A DNA stretch of 64,000 bases from Bacillota bacterium (GTDB lineage Bacteria > Bacillota > Clostridia > Lachnospirales > Lachnospiraceae). This document shows positions 52,678 through 60,530 of the stretch, piece after piece. Numbering within the stretch: position 1 is the stretch's first letter; every line of letters starts with the position of its first letter. The notes under the pieces are model-generated. The model saw only the letters and a program-made list of their open reading frames with translations. It did not search any database and was not told the DNA's origin. Made by a program: the position numbers and the translations under genes. The DNA is taken from contig JAEWSH010000042.1 of assembly GCA_023398375.1 (NCBI GenBank), positions 62,001 to 126,000 on the forward strand, in the 5' to 3' direction.

Positions 52678-53463
52678 TCAGTCACCGATCATTAATTGGC
52701 TCTGCTCATTAAAAAATGTCCGATAGCCAAACTGCACAAATAGTATTACAGTTAGTGCGACACTGCCGAGGATTCCCAGCATAATTGCAATTTGATATTC
52801 TATTGCTGTGACAGGTGAGGTGCCAGACAATATTTGACCGGTCATCATACCTGGTAAAAAAACAATTCCCATACCTACCATTGAATTGATGGTAGGCAGA
52901 ATCGCAGAGTCAAAGGCATTATCTACAATTTGCTTTGCTGCCATCTTGGGTGTTGCACCAAGCATCAAGGCTCCTTCAACTAAATTTTTTTGTGATTGCA
53001 TACCATCGACCAGGCGGCTGACACCTAAGGAGATGCCCGTCATAGAATTCCCTATCAGCATTCCGGCAATAGGGATGAAATATCGTGCATCGTACCAGGG
53101 AGATATATGAACAACGATGAATAAAAAATAGAACAGGCAGGACACCGTACCAATGACCATTGAAAAGGCAATGATTTGTTTTAGCTTAGGTGAGAGCTTT
53201 GCTTTGGATCTTTTTATAATATTGTAAACAGCAAAAGCCTCCATGGCAACTAGGACAAGGAGTGTATAGAAAGGAGATGAAGTTTTAAAAAGATATACCA
53301 GGACATACCCCGTAAGAATGAGCTGAATCGTCATTCTTATCGAAGATATCAGTATTTCATTTTCTCTGGGGATACCTTTTAATTTAACGATCACCATTAA
53401 AATGAAAACAAATAAATAAGCGGCGGCCATTTGCCATAATTGTAGATCAATTACATGATTCAT
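52678..53463 (-). CDS. fetB: FetB-like ABC transporter permease (UPF0014)
   Basis: A 261-residue membrane protein with seven helices and the UPF0014/FetB patterns: RMTIQLILTGYVLVYLF, IAGMLIGNSMTGISLGVSRL and MVGMGIVFLPGMMTGQILSG. FetAB in Escherichia coli exports iron and protects against oxidative stress. It follows the ATPase gene by 12 bases in a PadR-led operon. Iron export is the family expectation, and its place beside a metal-uptake island fits metal homeostasis; substrate here is not proven. Confidence 0.9.
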   Translation of the reverse strand: MNHVIDLQLWQMAAAYLFVFILMVIVKLKGIPRENEILISSIRMTIQLILTGYVLVYLFKTSSPFYTLLVLVAMEAFAVYNIIKRSKAKLSPKLKQIIAFSMVIGTVSCLFYFLFIVVHISPWYDARYFIPIAGMLIGNSMTGISLGVSRLVDGMQSQKNLVEGALMLGATPKMAAKQIVDNAFDSAILPTINSMVGMGIVFLPGMMTGQILSGTSPVTAIEYQIAIMLGILGSVALTVILFVQFGYRTFFNEQSQLMIGD

Positions 53464-53475
53464 CTGTGAAACCTC

Positions 53476-54105
53476 CTATTGATTTACGACCTTGCCTTGA
53501 TTGAGCTCGATTAAATGCTCAGAATATGTCTGTGCGACTTTTTTTGAATGAGTAACCATGATCAGTGTTTTATTTGTTTCCTTCGTGTATGCAACTAATT
53601 TTTCTATGATAATACGTTCTGTTTCTTCATCAAGCGCGGAGGAAGGTTCATCCAGTAGAAAGACCTCAGGATCGAGCAGGATTACTCTTCCTAAAGCAAG
53701 TCTTTGTTTTTCACCGCCGGATAGCTTATCGCTGTCATCACCTAGTTCCTTATTCAAATGAACTATATTTAGAACTTGGCGGAGCTTTGTATCATCAACT
53801 GCTGGCTTTTCTGCAAATTTCAGACCTATTACAAGATTATCTCTAACAGTCCCAGGGAAGATTGCGGGAAGCTGTGGCAGCATTACTACACTTCTTCGTA
53901 ATTCTATAGAATTTATAGTATTGAAAGGCTGATTGTTGTAAAAGATTTCCCCGCTATCACAGCTTATTAGTTTATTTAGAAGACGCAAAAGTGTAGATTT
54001 TCCACTTCCGCTTTCTCCAACAATACACGTGACCTTGTATTTTTCTATATTAAGATGACTAATGTCCAGAATATGTTTATATTTTACTTTTTTGAGTAGA
54101 AACAT
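53476..54105 (-). CDS. fetA: FetA-like ABC transporter ATP-binding protein
   Basis: A 209-residue single-domain ATPase: Walker A GESGSGKST, LPQLPAIFPGTVRDNLV at the Q-loop, signature LSGGEKQRLAL, Walker B VFLLDEPSSALD and H-loop MVTHSK. AGGAGGAT precedes the ATG. The short length and the UPF0014 permease next door identify it as the FetA partner. Confidence 0.9.
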   Translation of the reverse strand: MFLLKKVKYKHILDISHLNIEKYKVTCIVGESGSGKSTLLRLLNKLISCDSGEIFYNNQPFNTINSIELRRSVVMLPQLPAIFPGTVRDNLVIGLKFAEKPAVDDTKLRQVLNIVHLNKELGDDSDKLSGGEKQRLALGRVILLDPEVFLLDEPSSALDEETERIIIEKLVAYTKETNKTLIMVTHSKKVAQTYSEHLIELNQGKVVNQ

Positions 54106-54122
54106 AGAAATCCATCCTCCTT

Positions 54123-54434
54123 TTATGAATCTGTTATTTCTTTAAATAATTCATAAGCTTTCTTTCGTGCTTCTTCCAAAATTATATTGCCCAGCTCGGT
54201 TATCCTGTAGTATTTTCTGATTTTTCCTTCCACTGTTTTTTCTTCTTTTTCTAGAAATCCACTGGATTCCATGTTGTGAAGAAGGGGGTATAAGGTACCC
54301 GGACTCATATCATAGCCATGCTCACTAAGCTCTTCTATCATCCATGCACCATAGAAAGGTTCTTTTTTTGCATGATGAAGTATGTGGATCTGTATAAAAC
54401 CCAGAAAAAATTTCCTCAAAATTTTGTCTTGCAT
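54123..54434 (-). CDS. PadR-family transcriptional regulator
   Basis: A 103-residue winged-helix regulator: KKEPFYGAWMIEELSEHGYDMSPGTLYPLLHNMESSGFLE is the PadR HTH and wing, followed by a C-terminal dimerisation helix. The start at 54434 is 6 nt after GAGGTG; an in-frame GTG lies in that site. It leads the FetAB operon. A perfect dyad (54474-54490) just upstream is its likely operator. Confidence 0.9.
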   Translation of the reverse strand: MQDKILRKFFLGFIQIHILHHAKKEPFYGAWMIEELSEHGYDMSPGTLYPLLHNMESSGFLEKEEKTVEGKIRKYYRITELGNIILEEARKKAYELFKEITDS

Positions 54435-54473
54435 TGATATCACCTCTAATGTACAAGTCTATTACGAAATACG

Positions 54474-54490
54474 ATATCGAATCTCGATAT
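54474..54490. promoter_or_regulatory. PadR operator candidate
   Basis: ATATCGA-ATC-TCGATAT is a perfect dyad 39 bases upstream of the padR start. A related half-site (GATATCG) lies in the promoter at 54574-54602. Confidence 0.65.
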
Positions 54491-54573
54491 AATCATATCA
54501 TTGATTATTTTATAATTCAAGTTTTAATTCAAGTAGCATGTAAGCAGACAAAGGAAAGAAGACATAAGCTTTC

Positions 54574-54602
54574 TTGACATAGATATCGCGTAATGGTATA
54601 TT
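54574..54602 (+). promoter_or_regulatory. Promoter with a PadR-like half-site
   Basis: TTGACA (54574-54579) and TATATT (54597-54602) with a 17-base spacer that contains GATATCG. It drives the short ORF at 54633 and the CD3324 gene. Confidence 0.65.
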
Positions 54603-54632
54603 TTAGAAATATCATAAAAAGGAGAATTACGT

Positions 54633-54674
54633 ATGTACTCAAAATATTCACTGTTATCGGTTCGTTATGTATAG
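54633..54674 (+). CDS. Possible 13-residue leader peptide
   Basis: ATG at 54633 follows AAAAGGAG by 8 nt and encodes MYSKYSLLSVRYV. A perfect 13-bp hairpin (arms 54674-54686 and 54708-54720) begins at its stop codon. This resembles attenuation leaders, but no T run follows the hairpin and the next ribosome binding site is outside it. Confidence 0.4.
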   Translation: MYSKYSLLSVRYV

Positions 54675-54720
54675 CAAAGGCTATTACATAATAAACTATT
54701 AAATTATTAATAGCCTTTGC
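54674..54720 (+). promoter_or_regulatory. Hairpin after the leader peptide
   Basis: GCAAAGGCTATTA pairs perfectly with TAATAGCCTTTGC around a 21-base loop that has alternative pairing possibilities. It could attenuate expression of the downstream gene. Confidence 0.5.
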
Positions 54721-54756
54721 ACAATCCTAAAATAACATTTGATTAGGAGGAGCATA

Positions 54757-55035
54757 ATGGCTTATAAATGCGCAATGGGTCTATTACCTGAAGATCTGCT
54801 GAAAGCAATCCAAGATTATGTTGACGGAGAGTATATTTATATCCCGCGGAAAGACTGTAATAGAAAAAAGTGGGGGGATACTACCAAAACAAGGCAGAAT
54901 CTTACTTTGCGAAATATTGAAATTTATACAAAATTCCAGAGTGGAGTTTCTATACAAGAATTAGAAAATACTTATTATTTAACAGGTAAGACCATTTATA
55001 AAATTATTGCGAAAATAAAAACTGATTATTATTAG
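54757..55035 (+). CDS. CD3324 family protein
   Basis: A 92-residue protein: CAMGLLPEDLLKAIQDYVDGEYIYIPRK, then VSIQELENTYYLTGKTIYKIIAKIK, a helix-turn-helix-like C-terminus. This small family (Mor-activator-like) occurs in Clostridia near resistance or regulatory genes; its function is not known to me. AGGAGG is 6 nt before the ATG at 54757. A terminator follows. Confidence 0.8.
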   Translation: MAYKCAMGLLPEDLLKAIQDYVDGEYIYIPRKDCNRKKWGDTTKTRQNLTLRNIEIYTKFQSGVSIQELENTYYLTGKTIYKIIAKIKTDYY

Positions 55036-55039
55036 AATG

Positions 55040-55073
55040 TGCCATGAGTGAAAAATCTCATGGTGCTTTTTTG
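55040..55073 (+). terminator. Terminator after the CD3324 gene
   Basis: TGCCATGAG pairs with CTCATGGTG, followed by CTTTTTTG. Confidence 0.85.
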
Positions 55074-55207
55074 TTTCTGAAATATTTGAGCGAAACATTT
55101 TAATGATTGGGGATAGTATACTTACAGTGTATCAGGATGAGGACAAGATATTTATAGTTCAAGTAAGATAAGGGCTAAGATATAGGAGAAAAGCAGAAAA
55201 GAAAATT

Positions 55208-56827
55208 ATGGTTGATTATGTAGGAATTGTAAATGAACGTGTAAAACTTAAAGAAGGAATAAATGTATTATTAAAGATATTATCGAATTTATATTTTGAT
55301 ATCAATATATCGACCAGGCAGCTGGCCATGCAGGTCTTACTGCCGATACCCGTTGTGACGGCTATAAAAAAAGAATTGATTCAATTAAATATAATAGAAC
55401 AAAAAAGCGGAATACAGTTAACAGAAATGGGACGAGATTATGTTGAAAAAAAGCTGGGTTATGATGGTTTGGATATTGGAATATTTAGCGATTTAAGACT
55501 TCATAAAGATAGCAGAGAACTGTTAATTGAGAAATTAAGTAAAAAATATGAATCTATTTTTAGTCAGCGGCCAGGGGTCGATGTAACACTTGATCAAGCT
55601 ATGGCAACCATTGAAACAGCATTCAGGCGTGCAATGTTATGTTTTGAAAGGCAATGTTTAATAGGGAAAAAGATTTTATGTGTCGGAGATGATGATTTGG
55701 TAAGCATAGCGCTTGGTTTATTATTAAAAGAATTATTTCCTGGTAAAAGGCATCCTCAAAAAACAATTTATGTTTTTGATATTGACGAACGTTTTATAAA
55801 TTATATTAACGAGGCAGCAGAAAAACATAAACTGCCAATAGAATGTCTTACGATTAATTTGAAAGATCCATTACCAATATATTATACAAATCATTTTGAT
55901 TGCTTTTTTACGGATCCCCCATATACGATAGATGGTTTAACACTATTTTTATCAAGAGGTATCAGTGCTCTGAAAAAAGAAAAAGGGTTAACGGTATTTT
56001 TATCTTTTGGGCAAAAGCCGATTAATGAAAAGCTGATAGTACAGAAAATTATATTAGATCATGGATTGACAATATCAGATACATATAATTCTTTTAATCA
56101 TTATGAAGGAGCGTCATTGCTTGGACATGTAAGCCAGATGCTGATTTTGGAAAGTACGGATGGTTTGAAAACGATGGTTCGGGTTGATGAAACTTATCTT
56201 AAAAAGATATATACTGCAGAATTCAGGGAACATACATCTCAATATAAGTGTAAAAGCTGTATGAATATATTTAATGTAGGCAAAAAGGAAAACTACAAAA
56301 CAATTGAACAGCTTAAAGAAAAAGGATGTAGTTACTGCGGCAATAAAAATTTTATGCTGTCAAAAAAGAAGACAGCATATATACAGGATATAAACAAGAT
56401 GAATCGGCAAGCCGATTCACTTGCCATGGATAAAAAGAAATCATTAGGTGAACATGTACTTGCAGATTTTTATGGTTGTAATAAAGACATTTTAAAAAAT
56501 CTGCACTTAATTAAGCATTATATGCACGAGGCGGCCATTAGGGCAAATGCTACTATAGTGGCTGAAGAATTCCATCATTTTAATCCATGGGGCGTGAGCG
56601 GAGCAATCATTATTAAGGAGTCCCATCTTACCATACATAGCTGGCCGGAATATGGTTATGCGGCAGTTGATATATTTACCTGTGGAGAATCATTGCAGCT
56701 ATGGTCTGCTATGAAGTATTTACAAGAAAAACTGGAATGCAGGAATATGGATTATAGTGATACCGTCAGAGGGCAGATCGGATACGGTAAAATCAATACA
56801 TTTTCATATAGTCACCGTGGGCCATGA
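55208..56827 (+). CDS. Fusion of branched-chain polyamine synthase (BpsA) and S-adenosylmethionine decarboxylase
   Basis: A 539-residue bifunctional protein. Residues about 1-90 are a winged helix, about 120-330 an aminopropyltransferase-like Rossmann domain with GDDD (160-163), FDIDE (190-194) and DPPYT (236-240), as in BpsA of Thermococcus, which adds aminopropyl groups to spermidine's central nitrogen. Residues about 346-380 form a CxxC...CxxC zinc-ribbon-like insert. Residues 410-539 are a SpeD-type AdoMet decarboxylase: SLGEHVLADFYGC, pyruvoyl serine S472 in KESHLTIHSWPEYG, H477 and C492 at the spacing known from Thermotoga. Self-cleavage at 471/472 would leave BpsA on the beta chain. 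AGGAG lies 19 nt before the ATG, so the start is less certain. It overlaps the convergent GH4 gene by 35 bases. Confidence 0.87.
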   Translation: MVDYVGIVNERVKLKEGINVLLKILSNLYFDINISTRQLAMQVLLPIPVVTAIKKELIQLNIIEQKSGIQLTEMGRDYVEKKLGYDGLDIGIFSDLRLHKDSRELLIEKLSKKYESIFSQRPGVDVTLDQAMATIETAFRRAMLCFERQCLIGKKILCVGDDDLVSIALGLLLKELFPGKRHPQKTIYVFDIDERFINYINEAAEKHKLPIECLTINLKDPLPIYYTNHFDCFFTDPPYTIDGLTLFLSRGISALKKEKGLTVFLSFGQKPINEKLIVQKIILDHGLTISDTYNSFNHYEGASLLGHVSQMLILESTDGLKTMVRVDETYLKKIYTAEFREHTSQYKCKSCMNIFNVGKKENYKTIEQLKEKGCSYCGNKNFMLSKKKTAYIQDINKMNRQADSLAMDKKKSLGEHVLADFYGCNKDILKNLHLIKHYMHEAAIRANATIVAEEFHHFNPWGVSGAIIIKESHLTIHSWPEYGYAAVDIFTCGESLQLWSAMKYLQEKLECRNMDYSDTVRGQIGYGKINTFSYSHRGP

Positions 56828-58112
56828 GCAGTTCATCTACCATTGCTTTCATATCCGGAATGTTCAATTCGCTGGCGGTATGAGGGTCAAGCATAGCGGC
56901 CTGATAGATATAGCTACGGTCTTTGGTATAGGCGGCTTCTATCGTAAGCAGCTGGGGATTGATATTTGTCATATTCATGGCTGCCAGCTGAACAGGGAGG
57001 CGACCGACATGACAAGGACTAATGCCGCTTCCATCGACGAGACAAGGAACTTCCACACAGGCATCAGAAGGAAGATTATCGATCAGCCCATGATTCAGGA
57101 CATTTCCTCCTATTTTATAAGGGACATTGGTAACAATTGCTTCCATAATATAAGAAGCATATTCTTTAGAACGCGTGTGACTTATTTTTCCGTTATTTAA
57201 AATTTTTGCTTTTTCCTCTTCCCATTCGCTGATCTGTTTTATGCATCTGCGAGGGTATTCATCTAAAGGAATCTGATAGTCTTTGATCATATCAGGATAG
57301 TTTGATTTGATGAAAAGGGGATTATATTCCGCATTATGTTCACTGGATTCGGTACAGTAATATCCAAGATGATTGATATATTCAAATCGTACCATATCAT
57401 TATGTTTTTCCGTGGTATTTTTTTCAAGAGCCTTCCTGCGAATAGCTGGGTATAAATCATTACCTTCCTTATCGTGAATTTTCAGAAGCCATGCCATATG
57501 ATTGATTCCTGCAATCAATTCTGTACGGTCTTCTAATTTATCATCCATTCCCAATCCTTTTAATAAGGTCTCGGAGCAGACTTGTACGCTATGGCAAAGA
57601 CCAATCGTGTTAATTTTGGTGTAACGATGCATATAGCCTGTCAGCATGGCCATTGGGTTCGTATAATTTAGAAAATAAGTATCAGGACAGACTTCTTCCA
57701 TATCACGTGCAAATTCTGCCATAACCGGAATGGTACGAAGGGCACGCATAATACCGCCAATTCCTATCGTATCGCCAATGGTTTGTCTGAGTCCATATTT
57801 TTTAGGTATTTCAAAATCTGTAATGGTACAGGGATCATAACCACCCACCTGAATGGCGTTTATAACAAAAGTTGCATCCCGCAGTGCTTCTTTTCGATTT
57901 TCCACACCAAGGTAAGTCTTGATAACAGCACGTTCACTATTAATGGTTTTATTGATCGCGTTAAGGATAATGGAAGAATCTTCTAATCTTTGCCGGTCAA
58001 TATCATAAAGTGCGATCTGTGCATCTCTAAGTGCGGGCGTACACATGCAGTCGCCTAGAACATTTCTGGCAAATACGGTACTTCCGGCACCTAAAAAAGT
58101 TATTTTTAACAT
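56793..58112 (-). CDS. melA: Alpha-galactosidase/alpha-glucosidase, glycoside hydrolase family 4
   Basis: A 439-residue NAD- and metal-dependent hydrolase: Rossmann start ITFLGAGSTVFARNVLGD, QVGGYDP, DTIGIGGIMRALRTIP, NYTNPMAMLT and the metal-binding CHSVQ motif that marks the MelA-type branch acting on unphosphorylated sugars. GH4 enzymes cleave by oxidation, elimination, addition and reduction, with NAD and Mn. GAGGAGG precedes the ATG. It is divergent from an AraC regulator that probably controls it. No sugar transporter lies next to it. Confidence 0.93.
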   Translation of the reverse strand: MLKITFLGAGSTVFARNVLGDCMCTPALRDAQIALYDIDRQRLEDSSIILNAINKTINSERAVIKTYLGVENRKEALRDATFVINAIQVGGYDPCTITDFEIPKKYGLRQTIGDTIGIGGIMRALRTIPVMAEFARDMEEVCPDTYFLNYTNPMAMLTGYMHRYTKINTIGLCHSVQVCSETLLKGLGMDDKLEDRTELIAGINHMAWLLKIHDKEGNDLYPAIRRKALEKNTTEKHNDMVRFEYINHLGYYCTESSEHNAEYNPLFIKSNYPDMIKDYQIPLDEYPRRCIKQISEWEEEKAKILNNGKISHTRSKEYASYIMEAIVTNVPYKIGGNVLNHGLIDNLPSDACVEVPCLVDGSGISPCHVGRLPVQLAAMNMTNINPQLLTIEAAYTKDRSYIYQAAMLDPHTASELNIPDMKAMVDELLMAHGDYMKMY

Positions 58113-58130
58113 AATAAAATCCTCCTCTTT

Positions 58131-58210
58131 AAATTGTCATTTGATGGTGTTTATTGTATAATCATTGATAGTACAAAGATATAATATTTGTTTCTGAAAA
58201 ATTGTCATTT
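58131..58210. promoter_or_regulatory. Divergent control region with AAATTGTCATTT direct repeats
   Basis: AAATTGTCATTT occurs at 58131-58142 and again at 58199-58210, in the same orientation, between melA and its AraC regulator. Direct repeats are typical AraC sites. Confidence 0.5.
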
Positions 58211-58263
58211 TGTTGAATGATGCGATTTAGAGTTTGCTGCTCAGGCAGCAGGGAAGGGTCTGT

Positions 58264-59118
58264 GTGAAAAAGAGTCAGAGAAAATCAATGATTATATATT
58301 ATTGCGGATATGAAGTCTGTAATCCCTGCCATTTTTTCGGACCGGCGGTAAGACCGCATTATTTGATTCATTTCGTGCTGTCTGGAAAAGGTGTTTATTC
58401 GATTGAAAGAACGAATCAAAAATATAGAATATCTGAGGGGCAGGCCTTTTTGATCAAACCGGAAGAAGTAACTTATTATCAGGCAGATTCAAAAGAACCA
58501 TGGGAATATGTATGGATTGCCTTTGATGGAGAAGAAGCAGAACTGCTGCTGGAACATTATCAACTGTCGGGAGAAGAATATGTCTGCCAATGGAAGGACA
58601 TTACGGATATAGAAAGAAGAGAAAACGAAGAGGCGGAGAGTTACATTCGTAAGATCGGAGCAGTTTTTGAAGGTGGAAGATATAGTCAAAATGAACTATT
58701 GGGCTTTTTTTATCTTATTTTTTCTAAAATGAAAAGAGAAGAAGCGGAAGATAAAGACTGTTTTGATAGAGGGTATTTCGAAAAATCGATCATTTTTATA
58801 AGGCATAATTACAGTTATGATATTCATATAAGAGACATTGCACGTTTTGTAGGCATTGAGAGAACGTATTTATATAAAATATTTATGAAATATCAAAATT
58901 GTTCACCGAAACAATACCTGACGGAATATAGGCTTATGGTAGCGAAGGATATGCTTGCAAATACGAAGCTCAGTATCACAGAAGTAGCGTATTCCAGTGG
59001 ATTTCATGATTCTTCCGTATTTTGCAAAAATTTTCGAAAGAAGGAAAAAATATCACCATTACAATATAAAAAAAATAATTTACACATTGCGGAAGGAGAC
59101 GATCATTATGAAATATGA
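58264..59118 (+). CDS. AraC-family regulator of alpha-galactoside use (MsmR/RafR-like)
   Basis: A 284-residue regulator: an N-terminal cupin (FFGPAVRPHYLIHFVLSGKGVYSI, about 20-90) and a C-terminal double HTH (IHIRDIARFVGIERTYLYKIFMKYQNCSPKQYL; ITEVAYSSGFHDSSVFCKNFRKKEKISPLQYKK). The GPAVRPHY..H..LSGKG start is typical of raffinose/melibiose activators. The start is uncertain: I use GTG 58264 with GAAGGG upstream; ATG 58288 is an alternative. Divergent placement from melA supports sugar-dependent activation. Confidence 0.88.
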   Translation: MKKSQRKSMIIYYCGYEVCNPCHFFGPAVRPHYLIHFVLSGKGVYSIERTNQKYRISEGQAFLIKPEEVTYYQADSKEPWEYVWIAFDGEEAELLLEHYQLSGEEYVCQWKDITDIERRENEEAESYIRKIGAVFEGGRYSQNELLGFFYLIFSKMKREEAEDKDCFDRGYFEKSIIFIRHNYSYDIHIRDIARFVGIERTYLYKIFMKYQNCSPKQYLTEYRLMVAKDMLANTKLSITEVAYSSGFHDSSVFCKNFRKKEKISPLQYKKNNLHIAEGDDHYEI

Positions 59119-59470
59119 ATGGTTAGATAGTTATTGTCTTTCAAAAGAAAAGGCTGTCAAAGATTTTAAAGAGGAATGGAATGCTACAAGATATTTAGTG
59201 GGTGGAAAAATGTTTGCCCTTTTAGGGCATGATGCGTCTGGAAAAGAGATTATCACATTAAAACTGGAACCGTGCTTCGGGCAGTTTTTGCGGGATAAAT
59301 ATGAAGATATCGTTCCTGGCTATTATATGAACAAAGTACATTGGAATTCATTATCTCTTGACGGTAATGTGCCGGATGATGTGTGCAAGGATATGATCGA
59401 TCAATCATACCAGTTGATTTTTAAGTCACTTACCAGGAAGCTGCAAAAGGAACTCTTGAATTTAGAGTGA
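59108..59470 (+). CDS. MmcQ/YjbR family protein
   Basis: A 120-residue protein: MKYEWLDSYCLSKEKAVKDFKEEWNATRYLVGGKMFALLGHD, EIITLKLEP and YYMNKVHWNSLSLDG match the MmcQ/YjbR fold, a small DNA-binding-like domain of unclear role. The start is the ATG at 59108 with AAGGAG 9 nt upstream; it overlaps the AraC gene by 11 bases. Confidence 0.85.
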   Translation: MKYEWLDSYCLSKEKAVKDFKEEWNATRYLVGGKMFALLGHDASGKEIITLKLEPCFGQFLRDKYEDIVPGYYMNKVHWNSLSLDGNVPDDVCKDMIDQSYQLIFKSLTRKLQKELLNLE

Positions 59471-59488
59471 TTATGATAAACGGGTTGA

Positions 59489-59557
59489 TTACATTTTCTT
59501 TTTGATCTTTCGTACGTGAATGTCCACTGTCTTTATACAAATATCGCTTTCATAATC
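59489..59557 (-). pseudogene. C-terminal scrap of an OmpR-type response regulator
   Basis: The minus-strand frame about 59557-59489 reads FDYESDICIKTVDIHVRKIK followed by KKM and a stop. This is the last helix region of OmpR-family regulators (pattern D-x-R-x-VDVHIxRLRxK). It overlaps the 3' end of the YkvA gene in another frame, so little of it remains. Confidence 0.5.
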
Positions 59558-59901
59558 AAACATACGAGTAGCAGCCACACCGATAAGATGGGTAAGGCGT
59601 AATACCATTTCTTTGGTTTCCCGCCTGTCCAAAGACCCGCTGCTTCCTTGCGGCATATGGCAAAAATATCTGATGGTATTAACCGTATGGTGAGCGCCAC
59701 CAATATAGGCAATAAAATGATATCATCTAAATAACCAAGCACAGGAATAAAATCTGGAATCAGATCAATGGGTGAGAGAGCATATGCAACTGTCAGTCCG
59801 GCAAGTATCTTTGCCAAAACAGGTGTTTCTTTCCTTTTCATGGCGATAAATACCGCCGGAATATCCATTTTAAGATTTTTGGCCCGTTCCTTTAGATTCA
59901 T
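59533..59901 (-). CDS. YkvA family protein (DUF1232)
   Basis: A 122-residue membrane protein with the DUF1232 core VAYALSPIDLIPDFIPVLGYLDDIILLP (about 39-66), two hydrophobic segments and a C-terminal helix. The family is of unknown function and common in bacteria. Its last codons run into the response-regulator scrap, so the C-terminus may be altered. Confidence 0.85.
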   Translation of the reverse strand: MNLKERAKNLKMDIPAVFIAMKRKETPVLAKILAGLTVAYALSPIDLIPDFIPVLGYLDDIILLPILVALTIRLIPSDIFAICRKEAAGLWTGGKPKKWYYALPILSVWLLLVCLIMKAIFV

Positions 59902-60080
59902 AAGCTATGCTCCTAATATCAACATGTATGCCCATGTACCACGTATTGTGAGAAAGACTGTAAAAATAAAAGTGCCTAAACAACAAGTAAATATGTATGT
60001 TGGTATCTAAAAACTGTACCTTGGTCATAGAACTATTGCTATATATGGGCATCTCAAATATATTAATCGCAGGTGATACG

Positions 60081-60530
60081 ATGATTGTGAAACTTGAGCA
60101 AGACTTGAGCAAAAAAGAAATGGAAGTATTAATTAAATATTCCAATATGACTTGTGAGGTAGCGCATATTGTCTCGTTGATACAGGCAGCCGATAAACGG
60201 ATAAAGTGCAATGCGGAGGGAACCGAAAGATTAGTGAATATCTCTGATATCTACTATATTGAAAGCGTCGATAAAAAGACATTCGTCTATTGTGAAAAGG
60301 AGGTCTACCGCACGGAGCTGCGACTATACCAGCTGCTTGCGTTACTGATAAATATGGATTTTGTTCAGATCAGCAAATCCTGTATTCTTAATCTAAACGT
60401 ACTTGACAGTCTCAAACCACTGATGAACAGCAGGATGGAAGCAACACTGAAAAATGGGGAGCGGCTCTTTGTTACCAGAAAATATCTGGCAAAGATCAGG
60501 CAGGAATTGCAGAAGGGAGTATTACTATGA
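60081..60530 (+). CDS. LytTR-domain DNA-binding regulator
   Basis: A 149-residue protein with a C-terminal LytTR domain (about 45-147): SDIYYIESVDKKTFVYCEKEVYRTELRLYQL, FVQISKSCILNLNVLDSL, LKNGERLFVTRKYLAKIR. There is no receiver domain. The start at 60081 follows AGGTGAT; longer frames extend upstream. It overlaps the DUF3021 gene by 4 bases, a standard pairing in Firmicutes where the DUF3021 membrane protein is thought to restrain the LytTR regulator. Confidence 0.9.
   Translation: MIVKLEQDLSKKEMEVLIKYSNMTCEVAHIVSLIQAADKRIKCNAEGTERLVNISDIYYIESVDKKTFVYCEKEVYRTELRLYQLLALLINMDFVQISKSCILNLNVLDSLKPLMNSRMEATLKNGERLFVTRKYLAKIRQELQKGVLL

Noticed and set aside
54633..54674. Macrolide-type erm leader peptide
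   Set aside because: No rRNA methylase or ABC-F gene follows and the peptide does not match a known leader; kept only as a possible leader.
56757..57200. 147-codon plus-strand ORF opposite the GH4 gene
   Set aside because: It is antisense to conserved GH4 motifs and has no recognisable domain or ribosome binding site.
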